Assembly: GCA_023055425.1 (NCBI GenBank)
Contig: JALGPY010000007.1
Coordinates: 87,445,136-87,509,135 of the forward strand
Source of the DNA: Linanthus parryae
Lineage: Eukaryota > Streptophyta > Magnoliopsida > Ericales > Polemoniaceae
Length of the DNA: 64,000 nt
Reading direction: 5' to 3'
Within the stretch, counting starts at the first letter, position 1; each line of letters starts with the position of its first letter. The notes beneath the pieces were generated by a model. The model worked only from the letters and a program-made list of their open reading frames with translations. It was not told the origin of the DNA and did not search any database. Shown piece after piece: positions 49,339 to 61,100 of this stretch. The position numbers and the translations under genes are program-made.

Positions 49339-51995
49339 TGAAATACTTCGTTATTTAGAAACGGGTATTTTTAACAAATATTAAGTTTTAGTTTATTAAA
49401 ACGGGTATTTTTAAACCATATTAGGTGTTAAAATAATATTAGTATAAGCTTTGGTATTAGTTTAATTATTTAAAAGTTAATTTCTATTGTTTTAAGCTTT
49501 AGGTGGCTTTAGTGTCTTTTTCGTAACTTAAATAGTGCAGTTAATATAATTCTGGTGGGTAAAAAGTGTCTTTTAACTAACTAAGGGGGGTGAAAGTGTC
49601 TTTTAGCCAAACTGGTCATCTTCTTCCTCTCCTGGTAGTAACAGGAGATGTTCTCTTCTCCTTCTTCGACCCAAACATCCACCAACACCAAATTCGACTC
49701 CAAATCTTCCAATTTCTGTCCCAATACACTCCCTATTCGACAAAGATCGATTCTTTAGCACCAAGAAACCAATTTCGCCCAAAATAGTGAACCAATTCGG
49801 AATCAAAAATCAACCTGGAGGAATCCTCCTCTTCGCCGGATTCTTCGAATTGAAGCCTATAAATAGCTTGTGAAATCAGAAACGAAACCCACATCAAAAC
49901 CCACCACAAAGCTCTCTCTCTCGCCCTCTCTCTCCCGTTCGAATCATCAACCAAAAACCCAGCCGCCGCCGGGTCCGGAGAACCGAACTCGACCGCGACC
50001 GCCCCGTTCGACGCCGCCACCGTCCCCGGCGTCTTCACCCGTCGCCGTCGCCGCCGCCCTTACCGTCGGCTTCCTCCTTCGCCACCACCGCGAGCCCCTC
50101 TGGTCTTCACCCGTCGTCGTCGTCCTCTGCTCAGTTCGGGTAAGAGGACAACCCGTTCTTTGTTCTTATTATTCTTTTGTTTCTTATTTTTTTATGACCA
50201 TTAGTTAACAGTTAGAGTTATAACAATATTATCTGGGTAGACAACACAAGTATGAGCAGTGGCCCAGTGGTTAAAGTTGTCTGTTAGTAATGTGTTGGTC
50301 TAGGGTTCGAATCTCATAGCTAGCAACTATTTTTTTTACTACTCTACACTCAAAATTTGAAAGAGAAGTTTTGAGGGTTTGAAAGCCTTATTAAAACACT
50401 TGTGAATTATTTATTTAGGAAGTTTATTTTCTTGTTTAAAGGTTAATCTTTCGAAAAGAATAATATTGTTGGGTTATACTTTATAGTAGTAAAAATTAGA
50501 TAATTATTTTTATACAAGTTTAAAGTAATCTTTTTGTACTCATCTTTACCCAAAAATAAAAGTATATTTTTCTTAAAGTTTATTACAAATTAGAATAAGT
50601 TATTTTCTTCAAATAAATTTGTTATTTATTTTAATTCAAATAGTTAGTTTATAACTTATATTCTCTATTAAGGCTTGTTTGGTTGGGAGAAACTAGTATT
50701 AGAATCAAAAGTGTTTTTTGGAGTAAAATAATATGCTTCTCTACCCTAAATAATAAAAGTGATATTTTATCTAATCTTATAAGTTATATTTATATAACTA
50801 TAGCCTAGTATGTTTAACAAATAATAAACGCTAGCGTTATCAAGCGTATTTTATTATAAAAGATGTTGTTCACGTTAGCAAGGTTGGGGAGAGTTAATAA
50901 GGGGATTACACTTGCATTGCATATAGGACTTGTTTGTATTTGTGTGTTAGCAATAATTGATTAGATATTATCGAATTGTAGGAAACGAATTCTCCGACGA
51001 AGGATAATTCGAATACTACGATTGATTTGCTGTGATTGCTATTTGTTGAGGTAAGTAAACATGCCAGGCCTAGCGCCCATACCTTCTTTCGTGTCTAAAC
51101 TGCTTTTGTGATTTATTGTCTCAAAATTTGAATATCTACTTGAACTGTTTATTTGAGAAAGTTTACTGATTTTACAAAGGTGATTCTATCACAACTATCA
51201 TATGAGATGATTAATAAGACGTAAAGACGTAAAGTGGAATAGTTGTAGCGGGGATCAATATTTTGAGCTTTGGTCGATGTGGACTACGTCTCTCGACCAC
51301 TTTATTTTATTTTGCTCGGTCGCAACCGCCCCGAGTTCGCTCCACTACTTACCTCTCTGGCCGCAAGAAGTCTTAGGGGGGTGTCGACACTTATGGTCTG
51401 GTAGCCAGTTATTAGTAGATCTTCCCTGTGTCAACATGGTAATATATGTTTTCTAAAAGGATGGACCTTTATGATTGAGAATTGGAAGTCCCGATTGGAC
51501 AAATGAGGAAGTTTGGGAATGTTTCCCCACAAGTGAAGTGATAAAGGAAAAGATTTGTGAATTCTTATTTCATACTTTTACTCTTACTCAAATACTTTAC
51601 TCTTCAAACTCATGTGTCGTTTTTAAACTGCCACATAATCTATTTACATGCTTGGGTGTTGCTTACTCAGTATTTTCCGCTGACTTTGGAAACTGTGGTG
51701 TTTCTTTTTGTTTCTGCACCACAGGTTTAGGTGGAAGCATGGCTTTTGGGGAAAATCGAGACACATCACTCTAGTAATTTAAATTTCACATTTAGACTTA
51801 TTTCATCAAGTAGTTTTAAGTTTCATTTGGATAATGCCCATATTTGTGGCGAGACAAGTTTTAAACTTTTAATTAATATTTTTATGGATTTTTGGGTTGA
51901 ATATTCTGTTATAAAATCTCCTTGTATTCGGGTTTAATCTCGGGTACGGAGTGACATCCCCGGGATTCCGGCTTGGCGGTTTTGGGGGTGTTACA
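49339..51995 (+). repeat. Array LTR D (2657 bp)
   Basis: TATA 49858-49865; donor at 50140; acceptor ending 50981; mini-exon 50982-51050; donor at 51051; final acceptor ending 51724. Ends GGTGTTACA before CGTAA. Confidence 0.95.
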
Positions 51996-52000
51996 CGTAA

Positions 52001-52687
52001 TCACTTTTGTATAATACATGAACAATTTCAGAAAGGTAGAGATAATTCCCTACGGCTAATTCAGCAACCTTGCTTCATTGCCCCACGTGTAGGTTTGTTT
52101 CTTCCTTATCCAATTGTCTACATCTCTTGAGATCCTCCACATTTCTATAAATGTGAGATCCTCATCAGGTATCATATACTCATGATGATGAGATAGACAT
52201 ATTGACTTCTATAACAAAAATACCTAAATTGGAATTCATAATTTCTTTATTAATTACTTCCAGGTACTTTGGGTAGTCGCTATTCCTCTACACCACCTAT
52301 GGTACTTTAAGGAAACTTGGTTTTAGCAACAAGTGTGCTTTATACCCGTGGGGTCGACGCAACCCTTTTTCCCTTACCGATGCTGTTAACCATCAACATG
52401 TTTTGCATATGCCCTTTATGAGTGCTTTGTTTAGCGATTCTCAATCATATTGAGTAAATCAACTTTGAACAAAACTATAATTACATCCAATACAATTCCT
52501 GGTCAACTTGGGAGAATAAATTTTATTCTTTATCTATCTCATAACACCCATTCCCTAACCTTTCAATCATATTGAATTAGCTTAGTTGCGTATGACCTCT
52601 TGCTTCAGCAGTCACACACTACTAGCTTGTGTCGTCGCATCATATATTGATGAATCAAGTAGCCTTGCTTTTGCAAGCCCGAACTTA
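52001..52687 (-). pseudogene. Angela/BARE-like copia fragment: protease region and older repeat
   Basis: On the minus strand, 52001-52130 reads as a decayed protease/pre-integrase stretch (WGNEARLLN) that continues into 39713 once the array is taken out. The part 52400-52687 does not read as coding; it is a diverged copy of 57560-57800 in the leader of the same element. Stops are frequent. Confidence 0.6.
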
Positions 52688-53720
52688 CACTACAAGAAAT
52701 AATGATTTTTGTGAGGGCAAAATACTCTAGCAAAAAGAGAACACCCTCGCAAAAGATTATTTGCGAAGGTATTTTGCCCTCGCATGGCGTCACAATAGCT
52801 ATGGTAGGAAAAAGCTTTTGTGCGACAAGCCGTCGCAAATTTTGGATTTAGAGACGACAGTGTGCTGTCTCAAAATTGAAAATAGCCATCATAATACATG
52901 TATTTGTGAGCACTATTTCCCGTCGCAAATGAATGTGTGCCCTCACAGTTGTTCGTATTGCGATGACTAAAACATATTTGAAAAACGTCATTGCCTCACA
53001 AAAAATAGATTTTATGAGAGTACAGACCCGTCAGAAAATAGTTAAAACATCGTAAATTTAACATTTGCGAGGGATATATGTTGTAACAAATAATGTTCAT
53101 TTGCTGTAAAAAAGCCATTTTGCTATGGTAACCAACCATCTCAAAATAATGTAGGTCGTCACAATTAATTTTTTTTGGGACTGTAATTCTTTGTCAAAAA
53201 TTATACTTTATCGAATCCCAAATTCCCAATTACTATGAAGCTATGTTGTCACAAAAAATTACCCATATTCTCTAATGACATACTTTAAACCAGTCTTGTT
53301 CATGGTAAAAGACTATTTATAAGACCTTATACACATAAGAAAGTAAAATAAGTCATCTCATCAGCTTTTTTGCAGCTGAAACTACCAAGAATACATAACA
53401 AGACTCAAATTTTTAACGCATCACCAAATGCGGAACATAATATTTGGCCAGAGAAACTTAAAACAATAAAACTGGCATAATAGCCTAACAAGTATCCCAA
53501 ACATCAAGTGCCAAACTATGAAATCATGACGTGTCTCAGCCACATCAACCGAAAACGCTACTAAAGCATACAAATGGTGTCTTCAACAAAAAAACTGATG
53601 TCTACTAAAGAAAATAAGAAACTCGTGCTGGAATAATAAACACTAGAGGATCTTTCACATGAGTTAAGAAAACTAATCTCAAGTAAAATTACGCAAGCCG
53701 TTTTTCACAATCTCGGTCTC

Positions 53721-54472
53721 CTAGTAGAAGTCATTGGCTTCAAAACATTCATCATCGCCATCGCCATCCCTCGAACCATTGGTAGTATTTTGAACCTGCA
53801 ATAGGGATTCCGTTCCTAAATTATTAACGGACAACTAGCAAATTTAATTTGCAATTTCTTGCTTAATTATGAAGTTAAAGGTACTAAATGAATGCTGAAA
53901 AATATGTATTACTTACTAGCGATGGAGAATCCATATTTGAGCTCGGTGTATGAGCTTGTGAGCCCAATGATTTGATCAAATTCTGTACCATTTGCGGCAT
54001 ATCATCGCGTAACTTCGTCATATCTGTCTCCAAATGGGTAATACAAGTCAAGAGATGCTCTTTCTCTTTAGAATGTTCTTCTTTTTCCTTCATGCGATCT
54101 GCCATACAACGCTTGCTACAACCATTGTTGAATGAGCTGCTCCCATAAACATCATTTCCACTAAGTCCAGAACCTACCCCAAGAACACGGCCATGCCTTG
54201 GTTCTCCTACCACTTCTTTATAAATATGCCAATCGTCCACTTGAGAAGAAGAAGAAGCCTTCATGTTCTCCATTTTCTCCTGATAACATTAATACATTTA
54301 ACTAATAAAACAAGACAGTAAAATTTCAAAACAAAATATTTAGTGTTCAGTCAAAATGCCTTACATGCATATTCTTGGCCTTTTCAGTTGTGAATGTCTC
54401 TCCATCCTTTTTAGTATGAAACATCTTGAAACTTTGAAAAACTCCAAGCTCCTTGCCATTATTTGCTTCAGA
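53721..54472 (-). CDS. Partial Ptta/En-Spm plant transposase (Transposase_24-like) gene in the CACTA element
   Basis: Minus strand, three exons by splice sites. Exon a, 54472-54365, follows TTTTGTAG and ends CAT/GTAAGG (36 codons: GVFQSFKMFHTKKDGETFTT). Exon b, 54279-53917, follows TTATCAG and ends CTA/GTAAGT (121 codons: WHIYKEVVGEPRHGRVLGVG, then a coiled coil around THLETDMTKLRDD). Exon c, 53795-53721, follows TTGCAG and ends at TAG (24 codons, acidic). All junctions are phase 0 and there is no stop. The pattern fits the C-terminal part of the plant family linked to En/Spm elements. Upstream exons were not found, so the gene is probably truncated at the 5' side. Confidence 0.6.
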
Positions 54473-54479
54473 CTACAAA

Positions 54480-56500
54480 AGTAGTTCATATAATAAGATC
54501 AGTTGTGAACCCCTATGTATTGCAAAAGTGAGATTTTAGAAAAATGGACAACAGCATAACATCACAAAATGACAAAATGAAGAGTACTAAATAATTAAAA
54601 ATAAATAAATATCCAATTAGGAATCATATAGTAAAACATTAATCCAACCAGGCAAGGTCATAAATATTCATTTTATCACATTATAAAGCATATATGTGAA
54701 TACTATAGTACTCAACAGGTAATAATAAAATTTCCCTAAAAAAATAAGTACTAATAAAAATGTGCTGCACTTTTCATAAAAAACAGTTTGATATAATATA
54801 AGAAATTTGCATGTCTTTACCCACCACATAGTCCATATCTTTAACCAGTGGATCAGAATGTATAATCGGGTAAACCATGGACAATAAAAGAAAATAAAGT
54901 AACATAGTACGAGATAGATAAGAGTTTAACCTCACTGAATAGGCTGGTACCGAGACTGAACTTGCAATTTTCTCGCTCGTGAAACCTGCAAATGTAAAAC
55001 AGTTAGAATCACAATCATGAACTGTAGTCAGGTCAACAATGTCCAAGTTATGTGATACAATCAATTTTAATTTTCTGCGAACATAAACACAATAGATATT
55101 TTGATTGTCAATTTGGTACCGTGGGTCTGTGTTTATATTTTGTGTTGTTCATTCGTTCTTGAAAGCCATGTTCGAGTGATCACCACACGTGAGCTTATGT
55201 TCCCAATAGCAAAATGAAGAAAACAAATTGTTGGCCTCCAGTAAGTCATGATGTGCAACTTTGGAAAGGAATTAGGCTTGAGAACTTATGGATTAGAATG
55301 TTACAATCCCCTGATTTATTCAAACACAAGCAAGAGAATACAGGGGAAAAAACTGTTGCTGCCTAACATCCAAAAAAAATTGAACACTAAACATAAGCTT
55401 CAGGATTTTTTTTACCGTAAACCATATGTATTATAACTCTTTTGACACTGAACCTACTACATTATCAGCTTGCCACAAAAAACCTCCTACACTATTCCAA
55501 ATTGTGACAAATGGCCTATTTTCAGTCCATCTCGGTCCACAGCCCGTCATATTTTTTAATATCTATATATTACATCTTTAAAAGGGTAAAAGACACTTTC
55601 ACCTTCTCACTTCCACACTTTCCAGTTTGGTAAATGACACTTTCACCCCTTTAGTTTGGCACACTAAAGGGGTGAAAATGTGTTTTCCAAACTTGAGAGG
55701 GGGAAGAGTCTTTTCATCAAACCTGAGGGGTGGAACCACATAATTCAGTTGCCTGGACATTTTGATCCAATTCCACTTTAAAAGAAAATCCCTCCGGAGT
55801 CTCAGTATTTGTATTTGCCATCCTATTTGGATGTCTGTTACCATTCAATTAATCGATTGTTTCTCCTGTATTTCAAGAGACTCATTAGAGAAGATGCATA
55901 TAGATCTAAATGCAGGGAGTACAAAATCAAGATCTAAATTTTTGAGAGACAGAACAAGTCCAAAATTGGTACTTAGAAGGTCACAGATAATCATCTGTTC
56001 AACAAATTAAGGTACCTACTTTGGTAAACCAACAATGGCGATCAGTATTGTGAATCCAAAATCACTCATTCGAGAAGTTATTAAATCTACATACCTTGCT
56101 TATAGTGTGAATCGGACTCCAGAAAACACTTCGTGCCTCCGGATTGGGCACCAATTGAACACCTTCGTTGCTCCGTCAATCGAACTCCTTTCCGGTTTAG
56201 GTTCTTCTCGACCTTCTTTGTGCAACTATTTGATTCTCAACTGTGAGAGCAAGAGATCGACTCTCCCACTCGTCCCCCAAGTTCCGTATTGATAAGAAAC
56301 CCTAGTTCTATTGTAGTTGGGTTGTGTGATTGACCCTTTATTCCCCACGTAGCCCACCTCATATATGAGTGGATCAAACCAATTTACTATAAATGACTCA
56401 TTTTTCAATAAATTGCAGATATGCATGTACTAAATTGCACATAACTTAGATTTGATCCAGATAAATAATATTTTTATTTATCTTTACCGACGGTCTATTT
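54480..56500. other. Non-coding interior of the CACTA element
   Basis: AT-rich, with only short frames in either direction. It contains a perfect 15-base hairpin at 55641-55677 set in a longer imperfect inverted repeat (about 55585-55730). Nothing else recognised. Confidence 0.6.
55641..55677. repeat. Perfect 15-bp inverted repeat (hairpin) in the CACTA element
   Basis: TTTCACCCCTTTAGT, a 7-base loop, then ACTAAAGGGGTGAAA. The stem resembles the GGGTGAAAGTGTCTTTTA segment upstream of the TATA boxes in the array LTRs. Confidence 0.85.
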
Positions 56501-56941
56501 AAGTTTGGGACAGCCTAGACTTTCTCGCAAAAAAAATAAAATCAAATATTGGGTGCGAAAAGTTCCCGCCAATAAACTAAGTTTTTTGTGACGTATGAGC
56601 TCACTTTTTCAACTAAATTTTGGTGTCTCGCAAATAAAAAAATGGCGCAAAAACTTCCCTCCAATTTTCGTATTATTTGTGACGGACGTGTTTGCTTTTG
56701 CGATAACACTCAGTGCATCACAAAAGGAAAAAATGGCGCAAAATTTTCCCTCCAATAATTCAGTTTTATGTGACGAACGAATTTTTATTTTGGGACGGGA
56801 CTGCTTCCTCATCGCAAAAAAACATACAAATATTTTAACTTTTGCGAGGGTTTAATTTTGTCGTCGAAATAAACTTCTTTTGCGATAAGAATTATATACC
56901 GTCACAATTTTTTCTCGCAAATGACTATTTTTCTTGTAGTG

Positions 56942-57290
56942 TTATTCCATCTTGATCATGACGAGTGCTAAGCAAGAGATGGTAAAACGCAAAGTGGAGA
57001 AATACTTCAAGCCTTTCATGTCTATCTTGCTCTTTGAAAGAGCTTCTTTTACTGTATGATCATATCTTACGCCTCCATGTTTCTCATCTTGCTTCCAAAC
57101 CTCAGAGTTCATGGCAGCTGACATGAGGAAAGTTACATCCAAAGAACCATTCTTTGATGTTCCTTCCATTAGGCTTTAGTGTTATTGGAAGTTGGTGGAA
57201 GGGGAACTTTATGTTCTACGATGTACAATATTTTTTCATTTCTTTTAGAATAATTCTCTATTTTATACCATTCTAGAAAAAGGATTTCAG
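56942..57290 (-). pseudogene. gag: Angela/BARE-like copia gag relic
   Basis: Minus strand. Around 57180-57280 the reading FLEWYKIENYSKRNEKILY fits the start of the copia gag domain, and after frame changes AYDMI and KLFQRAR fit its middle part. Stops and at least two frameshifts are present. It is cut at 56942 by the CACTA element. Confidence 0.55.
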
Positions 57291-58930
57291 ACAACATGTC
57301 CTTCTTAAGGACATAAAGTCGTGTTTTGTTTGTTTAATGCCATGGGTATTCAACACCAAAAGGATTATGCAAAGTATTGTGACATATAACTATATTTAAC
57401 AAGGACTTAAATTGCCAAACATAACTCCCACTATTTTTCTTGGATTAATAACCTTCCATATTAATGCGGAAAATATCATTATATTTTCTAGTGGGCCAAG
57501 ATCCATATTTCACTTCCTTTTGAGCTTGCTTTGGCAAGTCACCAAAAAGTTTGTTATTTAGGTAGGAACAATTCCAATTGCATCCAATGCAACTCTTGGT
57601 TCAATTGGGAAAATAACTTTTTATATATCTATCCTATAGATAATCCCAATTGATTGCCTCTAGGCATTTAATCCTTATTAAAAATACCGAGTTACGTCCA
57701 ACCTCTTACTCCAACAATTGCACATTGCATGTGCCATCGCACCACATAATGATGAATCAAGTCGCCTTGCTTTGGCACGCACGAGCTTGATTAATCGAGT
57801 TGTGATGAGTGTTTAAGTAATGAGAAGGCAAACGAATATTCCAGTTTTGAAGGATTTTCCTTCCAATTAATTATTTATTATTTTGTTGATCCATATTAAC
57901 TGATCTACTTATTTGAGTTGGGCAAAACTCAAAATAAAAGATTCGGGTTGTTAATTATCTTATTATCCAATTGCATGCATCAACCATACACCAACAATAA
58001 TAATAAGACAATAAAGTAAACATCCACAAAATAGAAATTAACGTGATTTGGATATTGCCTCCTAGACTAAGATATTCCCAAGCCAATGAGAATATCTATG
58101 AACCCTAAAAATAGCAAGCGCATCTCTATGTGCCTCCATCTTTTGGTCCATCTTCCATAGCCTTGTTGAATGATCAATGCTCCATGTTGTGGCTCCTTTT
58201 GATTCTTTGGGCTTCTTTTCTCCAATCTTGGCTATCTATTCTATTTAGTACTAGCTAGCATCTAAACTAAATAAATAAATCTCGCAAGTTGAGAAAAATA
58301 CCGGCTCGCAGGCCGTAAAACAAACCACAAAATTAAAACATCCACAACAAACCACATCTAAGGCCATATCCAATCACCATGCGAATAGCACATAAACTGG
58401 TAAACTCCAATTTTAACGTTCTTGGTCAATTTTAATTAATTTTAGGATCACTAGGGTAAAAAACGGTCTAATAGGGCCCACCAAGCTAGTGGTCGACCTC
58501 CTTGGAGCCGCCCGGGCCCAGCCTAGGCCGGTCGGACCAACATGTGGAGTCGGCCGAACCGCCTAGGCCTTCGTCCTTGTTGGCTTGGGTGGCAAAGAAG
58601 GATAGGGGCGTTCCCATGGGGGCTGATCCTCTTGGTAGTTGTTTCCAAAACAACTTCTTCGTTGTTCCCCAAGTCCAAAACGTTTCCAAATTGAAAACTC
58701 CTTTCCAATTTGTGCCCAAACCCTATATCTAAGATCCTAAAATTTCTCAAACTCACTAATTCCTACATCCCATGTAAAATTCGTTCATGTTTGGTTGAAT
58801 CACATTCAACTTGCATCTAATATGCTTAATTTGTCCGTTTTACGCGATAATCAAACAATTAAAGTGTAAAATACATGAATCATTACACATAAACTACGTT
58901 ATTCTCTACGACATGTGGCTATGATACCAC
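57291..58930 (-). other. Leader region of the Angela-like element, with primer site
   Basis: Long non-coding leader between the LTR and the gag relic. On the minus strand GTGGTATCATAGCC lies next to the LTR (58915-58930), a primer site with one change from TGGTATCAGAGCC. A GC-rich patch is at 58490-58600. The segment 57560-57800 is repeated in diverged form at 52400-52687. No gene seen. Confidence 0.6.
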
Positions 58931-60289
58931 TGTTAGGTTTTGTAACGGATTACACGGAGGATTTAAACTAAAATAGATCCGCACAAGACCCTCCAAGGAT
59001 CAGAGGAAGATAATTCATAACGATAGTAAAGGGCGTAATAGTCACCCTGTAGGTTTTCTGTGATGACTTCAAACGGGAATAGTGTCACGTCTCTACGGTT
59101 GATCCACGCCTAGGATTGAGATCTAGATCCTCCAACTCCTTGTGCTAGCTAGGAATGATGGAAGATGAAGAAGAAATCACACAACGAATCGCCAAAGAGG
59201 GGGTTCGGGCTCTCTTTGTGGCCGACAGGTAGAGGGGCGGAAAAGCGGGGCTTCGCTCCTTTTGTTTGTCTCTCTCTCCTTTATTTATTCTCTCCTACTC
59301 AAAGTATGTAGTAGTCCAGATAAAATAAGCTAGGAGTATTCTTTATATAGTCCAATAACTCCTTGTCCTAATACATAAAGAACCCATCTCCTAATCCTAC
59401 TCATGTAAGGATTAGTCCCCTTTGCAAACTAGTCCTAATCATGTCCATACATGGATTAGTTCTCTTTGCAAACTAGTCATAATCATGTATCTACATGTAT
59501 TAGTCCACCTTGGCAAATCCTAATCATGTCTATACATGGATTAGTCCACCTTGCAAATTATTCCTACTAAGTTTGCAAGTGGTTGCGTTTTGATCCTTCT
59601 AATTAATTAATCATATTAATTAATTCCAACGTCTAGTTCAATCCATTTGGCGTGTAACCCCACATGTTTCTACTTATTTGGTAGTAACTATTTACTAACA
59701 TGGAGCGGTGTCTAGCAACAAATTCATTCCACCCAACTAATAGAAATAGCCATCCGACAAACCTTGTGCAAGTATTGTCTCATCCCTTTGTCTCTATATC
59801 CGGATTGGACACGAGACATCCAAGTCACACTCGTATATCCGATCCATAGTTTATCGATCCTTGGAATAGCCTTATCCCTGCAGATAACATCAATATCCCA
59901 TATGGATTTATCTGAGTCTGGCCAGACATTCTATAAGCACTATCCCTCAAGTGGCCACGGATATTGGCTAGAATATTATTTGTATTGGGTGGCCACGGAT
60001 ATTCATAACGACAAATATTTGCTCCCGTTATGCTCCCGTTATGTGGAATATTACCCCTAATGCATACCCATGTGTTGGGTCGTGATATCTCCACATCAAT
60101 CCAACCCCATACTAGTTTATAGTAGATTTTCCTATTAATCAATATAATTGACTAGGGAGATTTAAGAATATAACACTTATATTTTAAGGACTTCATTCAT
60201 GTTAACATATCTCCATATTGATCACATAATGAATCGTAAATCCATAAATGCCCCAAGAGATAGATTGCCTCTAGGGCATATTTCCAACA
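58931..60289 (-). repeat. 5' LTR of the Angela/BARE-like copia element (1359 bp)
   Basis: Minus strand: TGTTGGAAATATGCCCTAGA...AAACCTAACA. The opening TGTTGGAAATATGCCCTAGA is the well-known start of BARE-1/Angela LTRs. TATA box CTATATAAAG at 59341-59350 (minus). Several near-repeats of TCATGTATACATGGATTAGT lie at 59400-59540. The partner LTR is not in the window. Confidence 0.8.
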
Positions 60290-61004
60290 CTTCTCTCTCT
60301 ATCGGCCCCGGTTATGAAGGAGGGATGATTGCGCTCTATCTCTCTACGTGTGAACTCTACACTGGGCTAAAGATAAATTCTCTATCCTCCCTCATGCAAG
60401 TATACAGAGAATTCCGACGGCTTAATTTTCTATGAACCTTTGATCTCTATTTATAGATTAAGGAAACTTATATTTTCCCAAAAAAATGAGTTCTAGCAAA
60501 AATCTAATATGAAGACTTTTAGAAATCAAGTCAAAGTCAAACTCCAATTAATGATTATCAAATCAATAAAAAAAAGTTTTACTAAATATAATATTCTAAT
60601 AACCAAAATACTAAACTCATACTTAATAAAAAAATCTAAATAAATAAACTTAGTTAAAAAGAAGAATCTCAGATTGAATTTTGAAATCCTAAATTTAGAA
60701 AAAGGTATTAAGATGCGAAAAAGTCCTCTTTAATAATTAAGAAAATATGTTCTTCGACTAATAAAAGAATGCCAATCAATATAAATCAAATATAATAATA
60801 TATAATAATACATAAAAAATATTCAATCAAAACAAGTTTACAATATAAAGTATTATTTTTTATTGAAAACGTCCAATTTACTTTAATTAAAAAAAATTGA
60901 TTAAATCAGTAAAAGAGTTTTAATGGGAAAAATCTTCTTGAAAGATATGGGATCAATATCACTAAAAAATACTCATATTAAAACGAAGTAATCTATTCCA
61001 AATT

Positions 61005-61100
<96 letters not shown>

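Larger units (their letters stand above)
39714..51995 (+). mobile_element. Tandem array of four Tekay-type LTRs with three short internal regions
   Basis: LTR A 39714-42373, spacer 1 42374-42866, LTR B 42867-45528, spacer 2 45529-46107, LTR C 46108-48759, spacer 3 48760-49338, LTR D 49339-51995. Every spacer begins with a primer site and ends with a polypurine tract, so each LTR-spacer-LTR unit has the form of a complete but gene-less retrotransposon, and neighbouring units share LTRs. Only the outer ends have a target duplication (CGTAA). The element interrupts the Angela-like protease/integrase region. Confidence 0.95.
52688..56941. mobile_element. CACTA (En/Spm) DNA transposon, 4254 bp, non-autonomous
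   Basis: Starts CACTACAAGAAAT and ends ATTTTTCTTGTAGTG: terminal inverted repeats of about 12 bases with the diagnostic CACTA ends. TTA is present on both sides (52685-52687 and 56942-56944), the expected 3-base duplication. The subterminal 500 bases on each side carry many short direct and inverted copies of CTCGCAAA/GTCGCAAA-type motifs, the usual transposase-binding zones of CACTA elements. No DDE transposase is visible; a partial accessory gene is at 53721-54472. Confidence 0.95.

Noticed and set aside
58486..58756. Overlapping open frames of 76-77 codons on both strands
   Set aside because: GC-rich patch in the leader of the Angela-like element; overlapping frames in both directions without motifs.
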